Positions 43,977 to 53,300 of a stretch of 64,000 bases of DNA are shown in pieces. The position numbers and the translations under genes are program-made. This DNA comes from JADMJV01 sp964649085 (GTDB lineage: Bacteria > Vulcanimicrobiota > Xenobia > Xenobiales > JADMJV01). The first letter of the stretch is position 1, and the number at the start of each line of letters is the position of its first letter. The notes below the pieces were generated by a model, which was not told the DNA's origin, ran no database searches, and worked only from the letters and a program-made list of their open reading frames with translations. The stretch is taken from positions 137,728-201,727 of the forward strand of contig CAZYPN010000004.1 in assembly GCA_964649085.1 (NCBI GenBank), in the 5' to 3' direction.

Positions 43977-44474
43977 TCAGTCGTCGGATGGTTCGGGGCG
44001 TCGGCCGAAGAGCAACAGGGGTAGGGCCAGCATCACCATCGAGTCGGCAATGTTGAAAATGTTGGTGCCGATGGGTCCGTAACCCAGGTAGAGAAAATCG
44101 CGCACGTGGCCCAGTTGCAACCGGTCGATGAGGTTGCCGGCGCCGCCGCCGATCACCAACGCCAGGGCCAGCAGGTCGGTGCGGGTGGCCAGGCGGTCTC
44201 TGAGAATGTGAATTCCCACGCCCACCAGCAGCAGCATTGGAAAGGCGGTCAGAGCCGCAAAGCGCAGGGTGGGGGTCCAACCCGCTCCCAGGCTGCCCCA
44301 GGCTCCCAGATTCTCGGCATAGGTCAGGGTGAGGATGCCCAGGTAGGTACGCGGCGGATGACCGGCCAGGTGGCTGACGGCCCAGGCCTTGGTCATCTGG
44401 TCGACGAGGAGGACGACCAGGGACACGGGCAGCATGAGGAGCAGCCGCGTGCGCAGGGGCAGAGGACTGTGCAT
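43977..44474 (-). CDS. lspA: Lipoprotein signal peptidase
   Basis: A protein of 165 residues from the ATG at 44474; an upstream in-frame ATG at 44492 would add six. It has four membrane helices and the conserved aspartyl sites: VDQMTKAWA near the start, GGAGNLIDRLQLGHVRDFL with catalytic Asp, and FNIADSMVM with the second catalytic Asp. It cleaves signal peptides of prolipoproteins at the lipidated Cys in the inner membrane, and would serve the lipoproteins encoded at 18289 and 46227. The usual ileS partner gene is not adjacent. Confidence 0.96.
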   Translation of the reverse strand: MHSPLPLRTRLLLMLPVSLVVLLVDQMTKAWAVSHLAGHPPRTYLGILTLTYAENLGAWGSLGAGWTPTLRFAALTAFPMLLLVGVGIHILRDRLATRTDLLALALVIGGGAGNLIDRLQLGHVRDFLYLGYGPIGTNIFNIADSMVMLALPLLLFGRRPEPSDD

Positions 44475-44554
44475 GGCCGGTGGGTTCGCCACCCGCCCAG
44501 GGCTCCTCCCCAGGCTGGAAAAGAGAATTTGACCAGCGGGTGGAAGGGGCTGCC

Positions 44555-45820
44555 ATGATCCGCAAACGCGCCATTTGGGCCTGGATATCGTACGACGTCG
44601 CCAACCAGTCGTTCACCCTGCTGATCAACACCCTGCTCTTCGCCCTTTTCTTTGGTCAGGTGGTGGTCCAGAACGACGCCGTCGACGACCGCTACTGGGC
44701 CCTGACCTACGGGGTTAGTATGGCCCTGGCGGCCATCTGTTCCCCTTTGCTGGGGGCCGTGGCTGACGCGCGGGGGTGGAAAAAGGAAATGCTGCTGGGC
44801 ACGGGTGGGTTGTGCGCCGTGCTGACCTGCGCCCTGGGGCTGATTCAGCCCGGTCAGGTGGCTCTGGCCGTGGCCCTGTACATTCCGGCCAATCTGGCCT
44901 TTCAACTGGGAGAGAACTTCCTTTCCAGCTTTCTGCCCAGCCTCGCCGAGCCCGAGGAAATGGCCCGGGTCAGCGGGTTTTCCTGGGCCTGCGCGTACTC
45001 TTCGGCCTTCCTGCTGCTGGTGCTCACCGGCCTGGGAATGACCTTGATGCACTGGCAGGAGCCGGCTCAATGGCGCCCCTTTTTCGTGATGGCAGGTTTG
45101 TGGTTCCTGGCCTTCTTGCTGCCACCGCTGCTGTGGCTGCCCGAGCCGCCTAGAGCCGGGCAAGAGGTGGTCAGCAACCCGCTGGGCGCCGGGCTGCGCC
45201 GTCTCGGCGAGTCCTTTCAGCAAATCACCCAGTATCGCGATCTGGCCTTGCTGCTGCTGGCCAGCCTGTTTTACGGCACCGGCATGAACGTGGTGGTCTT
45301 CTTCTCGGGTAAGCTGGCGGCTGAGTATGGCTTCACCCAAGTCCATCTGGTGCTCTTCGTGGCCGTTATCACGTTGTCGGGGATCGTAGGAACGATGCTG
45401 CCGATGTTCTATCAAGACCGACTCGGTCACCGGCGCTCGGTGCTGACGATGTTGACGGTGTGGTTCTTCACCGCTCTGGGCTTTGCGCTCTATGCCTATC
45501 TGCACGAAAGCCACGCAGGCATGCCCGCGTGGCCGCTGTGGGTGATCGGCAATCTGCTGGGCTTTGGTCTGGGGGCTCTGGGCACGGCCAATCGCGCCTT
45601 CGTGGGCTATCTGGCTCCGCCCGGCCGCGAAGGCGAAGTCTTTGGCATCTGGGGCATGACCTACAAAATATCGGCCTTACTCACTTTCCCCTTTGCCTGG
45701 ATGCGTGACCTGGCCGGCAGCGGGGCGGCTCTGCTCGTGTTGGCGGGCTTTATCGCCGCCGGCTGGCTGCTGACCCTGCCCCTGGACGAGCGGCGGGGAC
45801 GAAAGGCGGTGGAGCTATGA
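44555..45820 (+). CDS. MFS transporter, UMF1/Atg22-like
   Basis: A protein of 421 residues from the ATG at 44555 (GGAAGGGG 3-4 nt upstream); the longer frame lacks a start signal. It has twelve hydrophobic helices, with N-terminal AWISYDVANQSFTLLINTLLF and ADARGWKKEMLLGTG, the signature of UMF1 family proteins related to Atg22. The substrate is unknown. It heads a four-gene operon with ATGA/GTGA overlaps; its stop overlaps the next ATG. Confidence 0.9.
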   Translation: MIRKRAIWAWISYDVANQSFTLLINTLLFALFFGQVVVQNDAVDDRYWALTYGVSMALAAICSPLLGAVADARGWKKEMLLGTGGLCAVLTCALGLIQPGQVALAVALYIPANLAFQLGENFLSSFLPSLAEPEEMARVSGFSWACAYSSAFLLLVLTGLGMTLMHWQEPAQWRPFFVMAGLWFLAFLLPPLLWLPEPPRAGQEVVSNPLGAGLRRLGESFQQITQYRDLALLLLASLFYGTGMNVVVFFSGKLAAEYGFTQVHLVLFVAVITLSGIVGTMLPMFYQDRLGHRRSVLTMLTVWFFTALGFALYAYLHESHAGMPAWPLWVIGNLLGFGLGALGTANRAFVGYLAPPGREGEVFGIWGMTYKISALLTFPFAWMRDLAGSGAALLVLAGFIAAGWLLTLPLDERRGRKAVEL

Positions 45821-46230
45821 AGCATCGATTTGACCCTCTCTATGAACTGGACCTCCCCGACGACTGGATCTATCTTCCTGACACCGAGGGCGGAGCCGCT
45901 ATCCCACCCGAGAAAGACGCGGTTCTGCACATCCATTGCGAAGCCGTGGTCGACCCCAGCAAGCTGCACAACCTTTCGCGAATGCTGGCCGGATTCGTCA
46001 CCCTGCATCACAAGCCGGTGGCCACCGACCAGTTGCTGGAGCTGGAGTGGCCCGAGGCCATCGGATTTGCCTGGCAATATCGCGATGACGAGGCACAACG
46101 CGCGGTGCGGCTCTGGATTGTGGGCCACGAGGAGGCCTGGGCTTTCTTGAACTTCCAGTGTCCCGAAGTGCGGGAGCCCGAGTTGCGCGCTCACGTCGAT
46201 CGCATCGTGAAGGGATTTCGCTTACTGTGA
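45817..46230 (+). CDS. Uncharacterised small cytoplasmic protein
   Basis: A protein of 137 residues with ATG overlapping the MFS stop (ATGA). The alpha/beta pattern is YELDLPDDWIYLPD, KDAVLHIHCEAVVD, LELEWPEAIGFAWQY, RLWIVGHEEAWAFLNFQCPE and VDRIVKGFRLL at the end. This is similar to small domains that follow the DUF1795/PsbP-type fold, where the final helix ends in a strand-less hydrophobic patch. No signal peptide is present. Its function is not known. It is coupled to the lipoprotein gene by a GTGA overlap. Confidence 0.65.
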   Translation: MKHRFDPLYELDLPDDWIYLPDTEGGAAIPPEKDAVLHIHCEAVVDPSKLHNLSRMLAGFVTLHHKPVATDQLLELEWPEAIGFAWQYRDDEAQRAVRLWIVGHEEAWAFLNFQCPEVREPELRAHVDRIVKGFRLL

Positions 46231-47615
46231 GGCTGCTGTGGCTGGCCTGTTGCCTGTGGTTGCTGGTGGGGTGTGCCCCCTTACCGCAGAAAAGAACCGC
46301 TCCCGTGGCCACCCCCAGCCCCGGCTATTTTCAGTTGCAGCAGCAGATCTTTGAGCTTCCTCTGGATTCTTTGTGGCTACCCCAGGAGGCGACCAATGGT
46401 CGGTATTGGAGACACCCACGCCTGGGTTCCCTGGCGGTGCGTTCGCTAGAGTTGGACCCGTTGAAGCCGCGCTGGCCCGAATGGTTGGCCCTCTGCCAGA
46501 AGAAGGACCTCAAGGCCCTGCGGCCGGCCCTCAACGCGCTTCGCAACCAGCCTCTTTATGCCCACGAGGTCTCTCGGCTTGAGCAATGGTGTCAGCAGTC
46601 CGACCGCAAAAGTTTGGTGGCCTGGTTTAAGGCCGCCGAAGAAGCCTGGAAAACCGAGAATTTCGGTGAGTGGATGAAGCTGCGATTGCAGCTGAACGAT
46701 CTGAAACGGCGACCGGTCGGCGAGTGGAAGATGCTCTCGATCGAGGGGCAGCCCGCTATCAGCAGCCAGCTGCTGGTTCAGGGCGGGGTTTCCTTCGGAC
46801 TGTATGTCAAGTGCGGAGAGCAGCTGCTGGGTATCGAATTGAGCAACTTCCGCTTCGATACTCGTGGCGAGAGTCAGGCCTGGTTTGAGGCTGCGGGTTC
46901 CAAGCTGAGGACCGTCGCCGAGGTCGCCGATCGCTCCCTGCTACAGGGACCGCAGCCGACTGCCCCCGCTCCGGTTGCCGATCGTGAAGATGAGGAAGAG
47001 GAAGAAGACGAGCCCAGGGCTCGTATCTCGTGGCTCAGGATGTTGGCGCCGTGGCTCTTCTATGCCGTGGCGGCGATGGTGATCGGGCTGCCTGCCTATG
47101 GGGGAGCCAGTGCGGGTTATGAACAGGCGCTCTACGAGGGACGAGACCCGCGAGTGGGCGCAGCCGTGGGTGCCGGAAAGTCGACGCTGGTGGCCTATCT
47201 CACTCTGCTGGCCATCACCATTGTGCTGATCCTGGTTGGGGCCGCCGTCTATAACAACAACTCAGGCATCATGTCGTTGTTCATGGCCGGCCTGCTGCTC
47301 TCGATCGTCGGCGGTCTGGTGGCGGTGATCTACATCATGATCGCCTCCGCTCTGGCGGCCCTGGGGGCCTTCATCGGCGCCATCGCCGGCCCTTCGAGGG
47401 CAGGGTGGTTAGCCGTGCTCGGCGTTCTTCTCAGTTTGTTGGTGACGCCGGTGTTCATGAAAAGCATGGATCAGAAGTATGCCAACGAGCGGCGTTACAA
47501 AAAGCGACTGTATCCCCTGCGACAGCCCTGGAAGGAGATGGCCCATGTCCAACCCGCTCTGCCGCGATGCCGGTATCGAGATTCCGCTGATCTGCGGAGC
47601 CATGTATCCATGTAG
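46227..47615 (+). CDS. Lipoprotein with C-terminal polytopic membrane domain
   Basis: A protein of 462 residues; the GTG start overlaps the previous stop (GTGA) and gives a lipoprotein signal RLLWLACCLWLLVGC with lipidated Cys16. A ~250-residue soluble domain follows, then an acidic Asp/Glu run (DREDEEEEEDEPRA), then at least four membrane helices (about 275-440: LFYAVAAMVIGLPAYGG, LVAYLTLLAITIVLILVG, MSLFMAGLLLSIVGG, AALGAFIGAIAGPSRAGW). A lipoprotein with several membrane helices is odd; the Cys may be a plain signal anchor. Its final ~70 nt overlap the next gene. Confidence 0.7.
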   Translation: MRLLWLACCLWLLVGCAPLPQKRTAPVATPSPGYFQLQQQIFELPLDSLWLPQEATNGRYWRHPRLGSLAVRSLELDPLKPRWPEWLALCQKKDLKALRPALNALRNQPLYAHEVSRLEQWCQQSDRKSLVAWFKAAEEAWKTENFGEWMKLRLQLNDLKRRPVGEWKMLSIEGQPAISSQLLVQGGVSFGLYVKCGEQLLGIELSNFRFDTRGESQAWFEAAGSKLRTVAEVADRSLLQGPQPTAPAPVADREDEEEEEDEPRARISWLRMLAPWLFYAVAAMVIGLPAYGGASAGYEQALYEGRDPRVGAAVGAGKSTLVAYLTLLAITIVLILVGAAVYNNNSGIMSLFMAGLLLSIVGGLVAVIYIMIASALAALGAFIGAIAGPSRAGWLAVLGVLLSLLVTPVFMKSMDQKYANERRYKKRLYPLRQPWKEMAHVQPALPRCRYRDSADLRSHVSM

Positions 47616-48525
47616 CAACCCGGAACTGGTGGCAGCCGTCTCGCAGGCTGGGGGCCTGGGCATCGTTCAGCCCCTCTCGCTGGTGTATGTGCACGGCCAC
47701 GACTTTCGCGAAGGGCTGCGCCTGATGCGGCGCCTGACCTCGAAACCGATCGGTCTCAACGTGATCACCGAAAAATCGTCGCGCAAGTACCAGGAGCGAA
47801 TGCAGAGCTGGCTCGACATCGCCCTGGAAGAGGGGGTGCGTTTCTTTGTTACCTCACTGGGCGACCCGGCCTGGGTGGTGCGCCGAGTGGAACCGTTGGG
47901 CGGGGTCGTCTACCACGATGTCACCGAACGACGCTTTGCCGAGAAGGGGTTGGCCAGCGGAGCCCGCGGGCTGATCTGCGTCAACCGTCGGGCCGGTGGC
48001 CATGCGGGGCCCAGCGGGCAGCAGGCCCTGCTGGCGGAGTTGGCCGACCTGGGCGTGCCGCTGGTTGCGGCCGGGGGGATTTCCACGCCCGCAGACTTTA
48101 CCGCGGCACTGGCCCAGGGCTATGCCGGCGTGCAGATGGGAACGCGCTTCATCGCCACCCACGAATGTCGCGCCCACGACGACTACAAGCAGGCCATCGT
48201 TCGAGCCCGGGAAGAGGACATCGTCCTGACCGAAAAAATCAGCGGGGTGCCGGTGGCCGTCATCCGCACACCCTATATCGAGCGGGTGGGCACTCGAGCC
48301 GGCTGGCTGGCGCGGTTCTTCTTGCGCCACCCGCGCTTCAAGCACTGGATGCGAATGGTCTACTCCCTACTGTCGATCTGGAAGCTGAAAAAGGCCAGCC
48401 TGGAAGGATCGCGCTATCAGGACTATTGGCAGGCTGGCCAGAGCGTTCAGGGCATCGACTCGGTCGAGTCGGTGTCGGACCTCATGGCGGGCTTTGCTTC
48501 GGCCTTTCGGTCGGTGGAGAAATAA
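47545..48525 (+). CDS. Nitronate monooxygenase-like FMN enzyme
   Basis: A protein of 326 residues. The ATG at 47545 has GGAAGGAGATGG just upstream and is preferred to the longer ORF. The FMN barrel matches nitronate monooxygenase/2-nitropropane dioxygenase: ICGAMYPCSNPELVAAVSQAGGLGI, ICVNRRAGGHAGPSG, PLVAAGGISTPADFTAALAQG, GVQMGTRFIATHEC. Such enzymes oxidise nitronates or related substrates with O2, or act as enoyl-reductase homologues; the exact substrate is open. It is the last gene of the MFS operon and overlaps the convergent HExxH gene by 79 nt. Confidence 0.88.
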   Translation: MSNPLCRDAGIEIPLICGAMYPCSNPELVAAVSQAGGLGIVQPLSLVYVHGHDFREGLRLMRRLTSKPIGLNVITEKSSRKYQERMQSWLDIALEEGVRFFVTSLGDPAWVVRRVEPLGGVVYHDVTERRFAEKGLASGARGLICVNRRAGGHAGPSGQQALLAELADLGVPLVAAGGISTPADFTAALAQGYAGVQMGTRFIATHECRAHDDYKQAIVRAREEDIVLTEKISGVPVAVIRTPYIERVGTRAGWLARFFLRHPRFKHWMRMVYSLLSIWKLKKASLEGSRYQDYWQAGQSVQGIDSVESVSDLMAGFASAFRSVEK

Positions 48526-49400
48526 TAGGGGCGAAAGCCCAGCACCTTGCCATCTTCCTTAAAGAGTGCCAGCATCTTGCTGGCCTCGCCTCGGTTCTTG
48601 GGGGCGATGGAGAAGAGTTCCGGGCCCTGGGGCTTCACCTCAAAGTGACCGCTGTTGGTCCACTCGACCTGCAGTCGTGGATGAGCCTTACGCAAGGCCG
48701 CATTGGGGCGCAGTTCCAGCTGCAGCGGACGTTCGGGCTCGATACGGTAGCGGCGACGGGTGGAGGGGGGGTAATTGAGCACCCGCTCTTCCAGGTGCAT
48801 CGCCTGTTCCTGTCGCAGCGAGGGCGTCAGCACAGCCAGTTGTTCCAGACTGAAGTCGGGCTGCTGCAGGAAGGTCCGGATCTGAGACCAGCCCACCTGA
48901 TGCTCGAGCAATAGATCGGTGATGGCGTTGGCCGAGGCGTGAGCACCCGAGACCAGGGGCAGGCGAAGATCGTTTCGATATTGCCGCAAAGGAGTGCCGT
49001 CCTCACGATAGCCCTCGCCGAAGGCCTCGTCGGGTTGCAGCTGGTAGGCGAACCAGTCGGCAAGGGCTTCATGGAGAATTTCCTTCTCTGGCTTGTCCAG
49101 TGGCAGGCTGTGGGGAAACTTCTGCGCCACCATGGCGTGGAAGGCCTCGTGGTGCACGACGTCCTCGGATTCGATGCCACGCTCGACCACGCCCTCGAGT
49201 TCGGGAAACTGCAACCAGCCGGTCTCCAGGTTGTAGCCTGTTCTCAAGCCCTGGTCGAGGTCGATGCGAAGGGGTTGTTCCAGCCGGCCGAAGTGTTCTT
49301 CAAAGACTGCCCGGGCGTGTTCTACTTGAGCCTCCAGGCGGGCCCGTTGCGGCTCGGAGATGGTCTGGGCGTTGCGCCAATGAATTCTGCCCACTTGCAT
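48447..49400 (-). CDS. Putative HExxH zinc metallopeptidase
   Basis: A protein of 317 residues from an ATG at 49400; a much longer overlapping frame is rejected because it runs through the protease gene in another frame. HHEAFHAMV (HEAFH at 84-88) and HEALADWFA (Glu111) form a gluzincin-type zinc site. There is no signal peptide. The C-terminal half (about 180-317) has two regions of beta-strand character. The family is not recognised. It lies 5 nt after the trypsin-like protease stop on the same strand, so a two-protease operon is likely. Confidence 0.7.
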   Translation of the reverse strand: MQVGRIHWRNAQTISEPQRARLEAQVEHARAVFEEHFGRLEQPLRIDLDQGLRTGYNLETGWLQFPELEGVVERGIESEDVVHHEAFHAMVAQKFPHSLPLDKPEKEILHEALADWFAYQLQPDEAFGEGYREDGTPLRQYRNDLRLPLVSGAHASANAITDLLLEHQVGWSQIRTFLQQPDFSLEQLAVLTPSLRQEQAMHLEERVLNYPPSTRRRYRIEPERPLQLELRPNAALRKAHPRLQVEWTNSGHFEVKPQGPELFSIAPKNRGEASKMLALFKEDGKVLGFRPYYFSTDRKAEAKPAMRSDTDSTESMP

Positions 49401-49405
49401 CGACT

Positions 49406-50278
49406 TCAGTCTAAGGGCGAGTGCTGAAATTTCTCCGATTGCTTGGCTTTCCGGCTTTTGCGGGCTCGGCTGCGACGCTCGCCGCTGAGATGGGCGCGGA
49501 TGGTTTCGTCGATGAGGTCCACGGGATAGACCTGGGTCAGCCCCGAGTTCTCCTCGAACAACACGCGCGCGTGCCCCGTCTGGCCACTGGTGGCGACATC
49601 CTGATACGCCAGATAGGCGAAGGCCACGCCGATGAGGGCCGGTCGCACCGGCAGCTGGTCGCTGGCGTGCAGCGCCTCTGGAGCCAGCACTACCGGTCCG
49701 CCGCTGTTTCCCGGAAAGACCTCGGCGTCGACCAGATAGCAGTCGCTGTGTCCAGAAAAGAGTTCCTGCACCTGAGCCAGACAACCCTTGCGAACAACCA
49801 CAGCGTTGCGAAAACTGCCCACGGCCCCGAGTGGGAATCCCAGGATAAAGACGTCGTCGCCCTCGCTGACCAGCAACTTCATCTCCTCCAGTCGATAGGC
49901 ACTGTCGACCCCGTGAAAGATCAGTTCGCTCAGGCGTTCTTCGGTGCGCAGTCGGGCAAAGTCGAAGGGCAACACAGCCAGATCCACTTCCGGATTGGGA
50001 TGGCCTTTCCACAGGGGTTTGCCCTTCGAGTTCATCAGGGGGCAGCAATAGGGCCTGGCCCGATGCCTCTGCACCGCCGGGTTGAGCCTGAGATACAGCG
50101 AGGGCACGTCTTCCACCACATGACGGTTGGTGACCAGGTAGATCACTCCGGTGCCGGGTTCCTCGGGCGGCACATAGGCATACCAGAAGCCGGTGGCTGT
50201 CCAGAGCACCTCCCCCTCAGGGGTGGGAGCACCCAGGGCCACCAAACATTTCAAGAAGCTGGGGGGCAACCGACTCAC
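49406..50278 (-). CDS. Trypsin-like serine protease
   Basis: A protein of 290 residues from a GTG at 50278; no ribosome binding site is visible, and a start further upstream cannot be excluded. The chymotrypsin-fold triad is complete: NRHVV with His53, VDLAVL with Asp99 and FPGNSGGPV with Ser192. There is no signal peptide, and the domain begins soon after the start (GEVLWTATGFWYAY), so the protease is cytoplasmic, as in effector or immunity-type modules. A basic tail ends the protein. It is divergent from a kinase-ATPase-TPR gene at 50313, 34 bp away. Confidence 0.85.
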   Translation of the reverse strand: MSRLPPSFLKCLVALGAPTPEGEVLWTATGFWYAYVPPEEPGTGVIYLVTNRHVVEDVPSLYLRLNPAVQRHRARPYCCPLMNSKGKPLWKGHPNPEVDLAVLPFDFARLRTEERLSELIFHGVDSAYRLEEMKLLVSEGDDVFILGFPLGAVGSFRNAVVVRKGCLAQVQELFSGHSDCYLVDAEVFPGNSGGPVVLAPEALHASDQLPVRPALIGVAFAYLAYQDVATSGQTGHARVLFEENSGLTQVYPVDLIDETIRAHLSGERRSRARKSRKAKQSEKFQHSPLD

Positions 50279-50312
50279 GGCCGAAGCATAGAGCCCCCTG
50301 AACGAGCCATCT

Positions 50313-53300
50313 ATGATCTCGGTCAGAAGGCCTAATTTGGCGGGAACAGAACTGAGTTCGGTGCCCACACACCCCGAGCGCATCGGCGAGTTCGCCATCG
50401 AAAAACTGATCGGCCAGGGCGGCATGGCCTCGGTGTATCTGGTGCGCGACCCCCACAACGGCCAGCCCATGGCACTGAAGGCCATTTCTGAGAACCTGGG
50501 CGAGGAGATCGATCGGCTTCGCTTCGAGCGCGAGTTCCGTCTGGCTGCGCGTTTCGACCACCCCAACCTGGTCAAGGTGTACGAGATGGGCTACTGGCAA
50601 AGTCGCCCCTATTACACGATGGAACTGGTGCAAGGCACCGACATTCGCAGCTACCTCCAGGAGAAATCGCGCCATCTGCCCTGGGACAACTGGATCGTGG
50701 CCCTTGGCGCCATTGGAGCGCAGATTCTTGCCGGGCTGGAATACATCCACACCAAGCAGGTCGTGCACCGCGACCTCAAGCCCGAGAACCTGCTGGTGGA
50801 TGCCTACGGGCAGGTGCGCTTTCTGGACTTTGGGCTGGCCCGAGACACGCTTTCCGATACCCGAATGACCAAAACTGGCATGATTCTGGGCACCCCGATG
50901 TATATGGCTCCCGAGCAATGGGGCGTGGGCCAGGTAGATGCCCGCAGCGACCTCTATGCCGTGGGCGTAATCCTGTACGAACTACTGTCGGGGCGTTTGC
51001 CGCACCCCACCCAGGACATGCGCACGATGGTCTTTCATTTGCTGACCAAGTCGGCCGAGCCGCTGCTGCCCTTTGGCCCCTTGCCCGAGCGTCTGGAAGC
51101 GTTGATCATGCAGATGCTCGAGCGCGACCCCGGGTCCCGCCCGGCCAGTTGCCAGGAAGCCCTGACCGACTGGTTGACCATTTTTCCTCACCTCAGCGTG
51201 GCCCGCTCGGGCGGCAATCGCGAACTCTATCACCCCAGCTATCAAGGCCAGCAGTCTTTGCTCGAGGCGGCTGAAGGGCTGCTGCAAAAGCGGCGTGGCA
51301 TTCTGGTGGTGCGCGGCGAGGGAGGAGGTGGCAAAAGCCGCTGGCTGGACGAGGTGGCCCGTCTGGGCGTGCGCACCTACTGGCAGGTGGCCCAGGCTCG
51401 CTGTGGTGCCTGGAGAGGTATTCCTTACGGGCCCTGGATCGAGGTGCTGCGAGCCGTCTTTGAAATGGGTCTACCTCCAGACCTCGAGGGCGAGCGGGCC
51501 ACGCTGGCGCTGCTGCTGCCCGAGCTGGGCCCGGCCGCCCAGTTGGGGGAAGGTGGAAAGTGGCGCCTCTTCCGCAGCGTGCGTCAGGCGCTCTCGAAGC
51601 GTAACCCGGGGCTGATGATTCTCTTCGACGACATCCAGTATCTGGATGAAGTCTCTCGCGAGTTGCTGACCTATCTGCTGGCCACCGAGCTGCCCGGGCT
51701 GGTGGTGGCGGCTACCATCGAGAGCCAGTGGCCGCTTTCCGAGTTTCCCACCTCGCTGCTCGAGCCCTTTACTCAGGCACAGGCGCAGATGGTGGCCGAG
51801 TCGATGCTGGGCCGTCGACTTCAGTCCCAGGCTCTCGAGCGATTCTGGCTGACTTCCAGGGGCAACCCCCTGTTTCTCTGCGAACTGGTTCGCGGCGCGT
51901 TTTTCTCAGGCGAACTTCGGCTGGAAGACCAGACCTATGTCTACACCGAGCAATCGCCCCTGCCCACCCGATTGGAGCAGGCTCTGGAACGACGCATGCA
52001 GGCCCTGCAGCCTCAGGAAAAGCAGTTGCTGGTTTGGCTGGCCGGCTGGCAGGGCCGGGCCGAGTTCGAAACCCTGACCTCGTTCTTTGGTCAGCGCAGT
52101 CGCGAGCAGCTCGTCGACGATCTCGAGGCCCTGGTTCGCCATCAACTCGTCATTCGCGAGGGTAAGGGTTATTTCTTACTGCCTCAGGTGAGCCGGGTGG
52201 TGATGTCCAGTTTGCCGCCCGAACTGGGGCGCAAACTGCACGCCGACATTGCGGCTGGCCTTGAGACATTGAAGCCGCCGGCCGAAGAGCGCATCGCCCT
52301 GCACTGGCAGCAGGCCGATCAGCCCGAGCGGGCCCGACCCTGGCTCATGCTGGCCGCTGTGGCTCAGGCCCGGCTCTACAATTATCAACGCGCCTTGGAA
52401 ATGTACCGTCGCGTGGAAAAGCTGCCCGGCGAGGTTCCGGAAAGCCTGGCGGCTCTCAAAGCCGAGGCCCTGATGGGAGCCAAGAAAGTCGACGAAGCCT
52501 TGAAGGCCTACGAGCAGCTGGGCAACCACGCCCGCTTTGTCTTGCAGCAGGCGCGCTGTCACTGGCTGCGGGGCGACCTGGAGCGCAGCCGTGAAGTGCT
52601 GGCCACCTTGCTGTCGCCTTTGCCTTCGACCTCGACGTGGCAGCGGCTCTGTTTACAGCTCTGTCGCTGGCGCACTTCGGCCGGCTGGCCGCCGCGTTCG
52701 GCTCCGCCCGCTGCCCTACAATTGCGGATTCACAACTGGTATCGGCGCAATCTGCGCTGGACACGACCGGCTGGCTGGCAGGAGGACGTGCTGGCGCTGT
52801 GCTGGAGAGATTTTGGCGCCTTCGACCCCCGCCTGAGCCGTATTTTCGCCCTGCTGCTCTGTCCTCGCCCCTCGGCCCCCAAGGCCCGCAAACTGTTGCT
52901 CTCTCTCTGCGATCAGGCGATCGCGCGAGGGTCGTGCGAACTGCTGGTCGAGTTGGGAACTCTGGCCCTGTTGGCTGGCTGTGTTCAGGCTCAAGAGATG
53001 TTGCGTACGGCCTGGTTGCGAGCCGAGCAGCAGGGCTCGATGGTGGCCCTGGTCGAGAGCTCCAACCTGCTCACGTATTTGCACCGACTCTCGGGTCGAT
53101 TAGGGTTGGCCCGGCGCTGGCTGGGCGAGTTGCAGCAGGCTGTTCACTACGCTCAGGACCCTCTGGAGCATTGGCGTTACCTGATTCAGCGAGGTCATGT
53201 GCAACTGATGGCCGGCGAACTTTCGGCCGCGGAAGAAACTTTGGATTCGCTGGCGCGAGCCAACCTGGTGCCCCGTCTGCAGCGCGAACGCAGCCTGCTG

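Noticed and set aside
49401..50048. N-terminal extension of the HExxH gene up to 50048
   Set aside because: The extra ~216 residues are Arg/Gly/Ser-rich and run through the serine protease gene in another frame; ATG 49400 is the better start.
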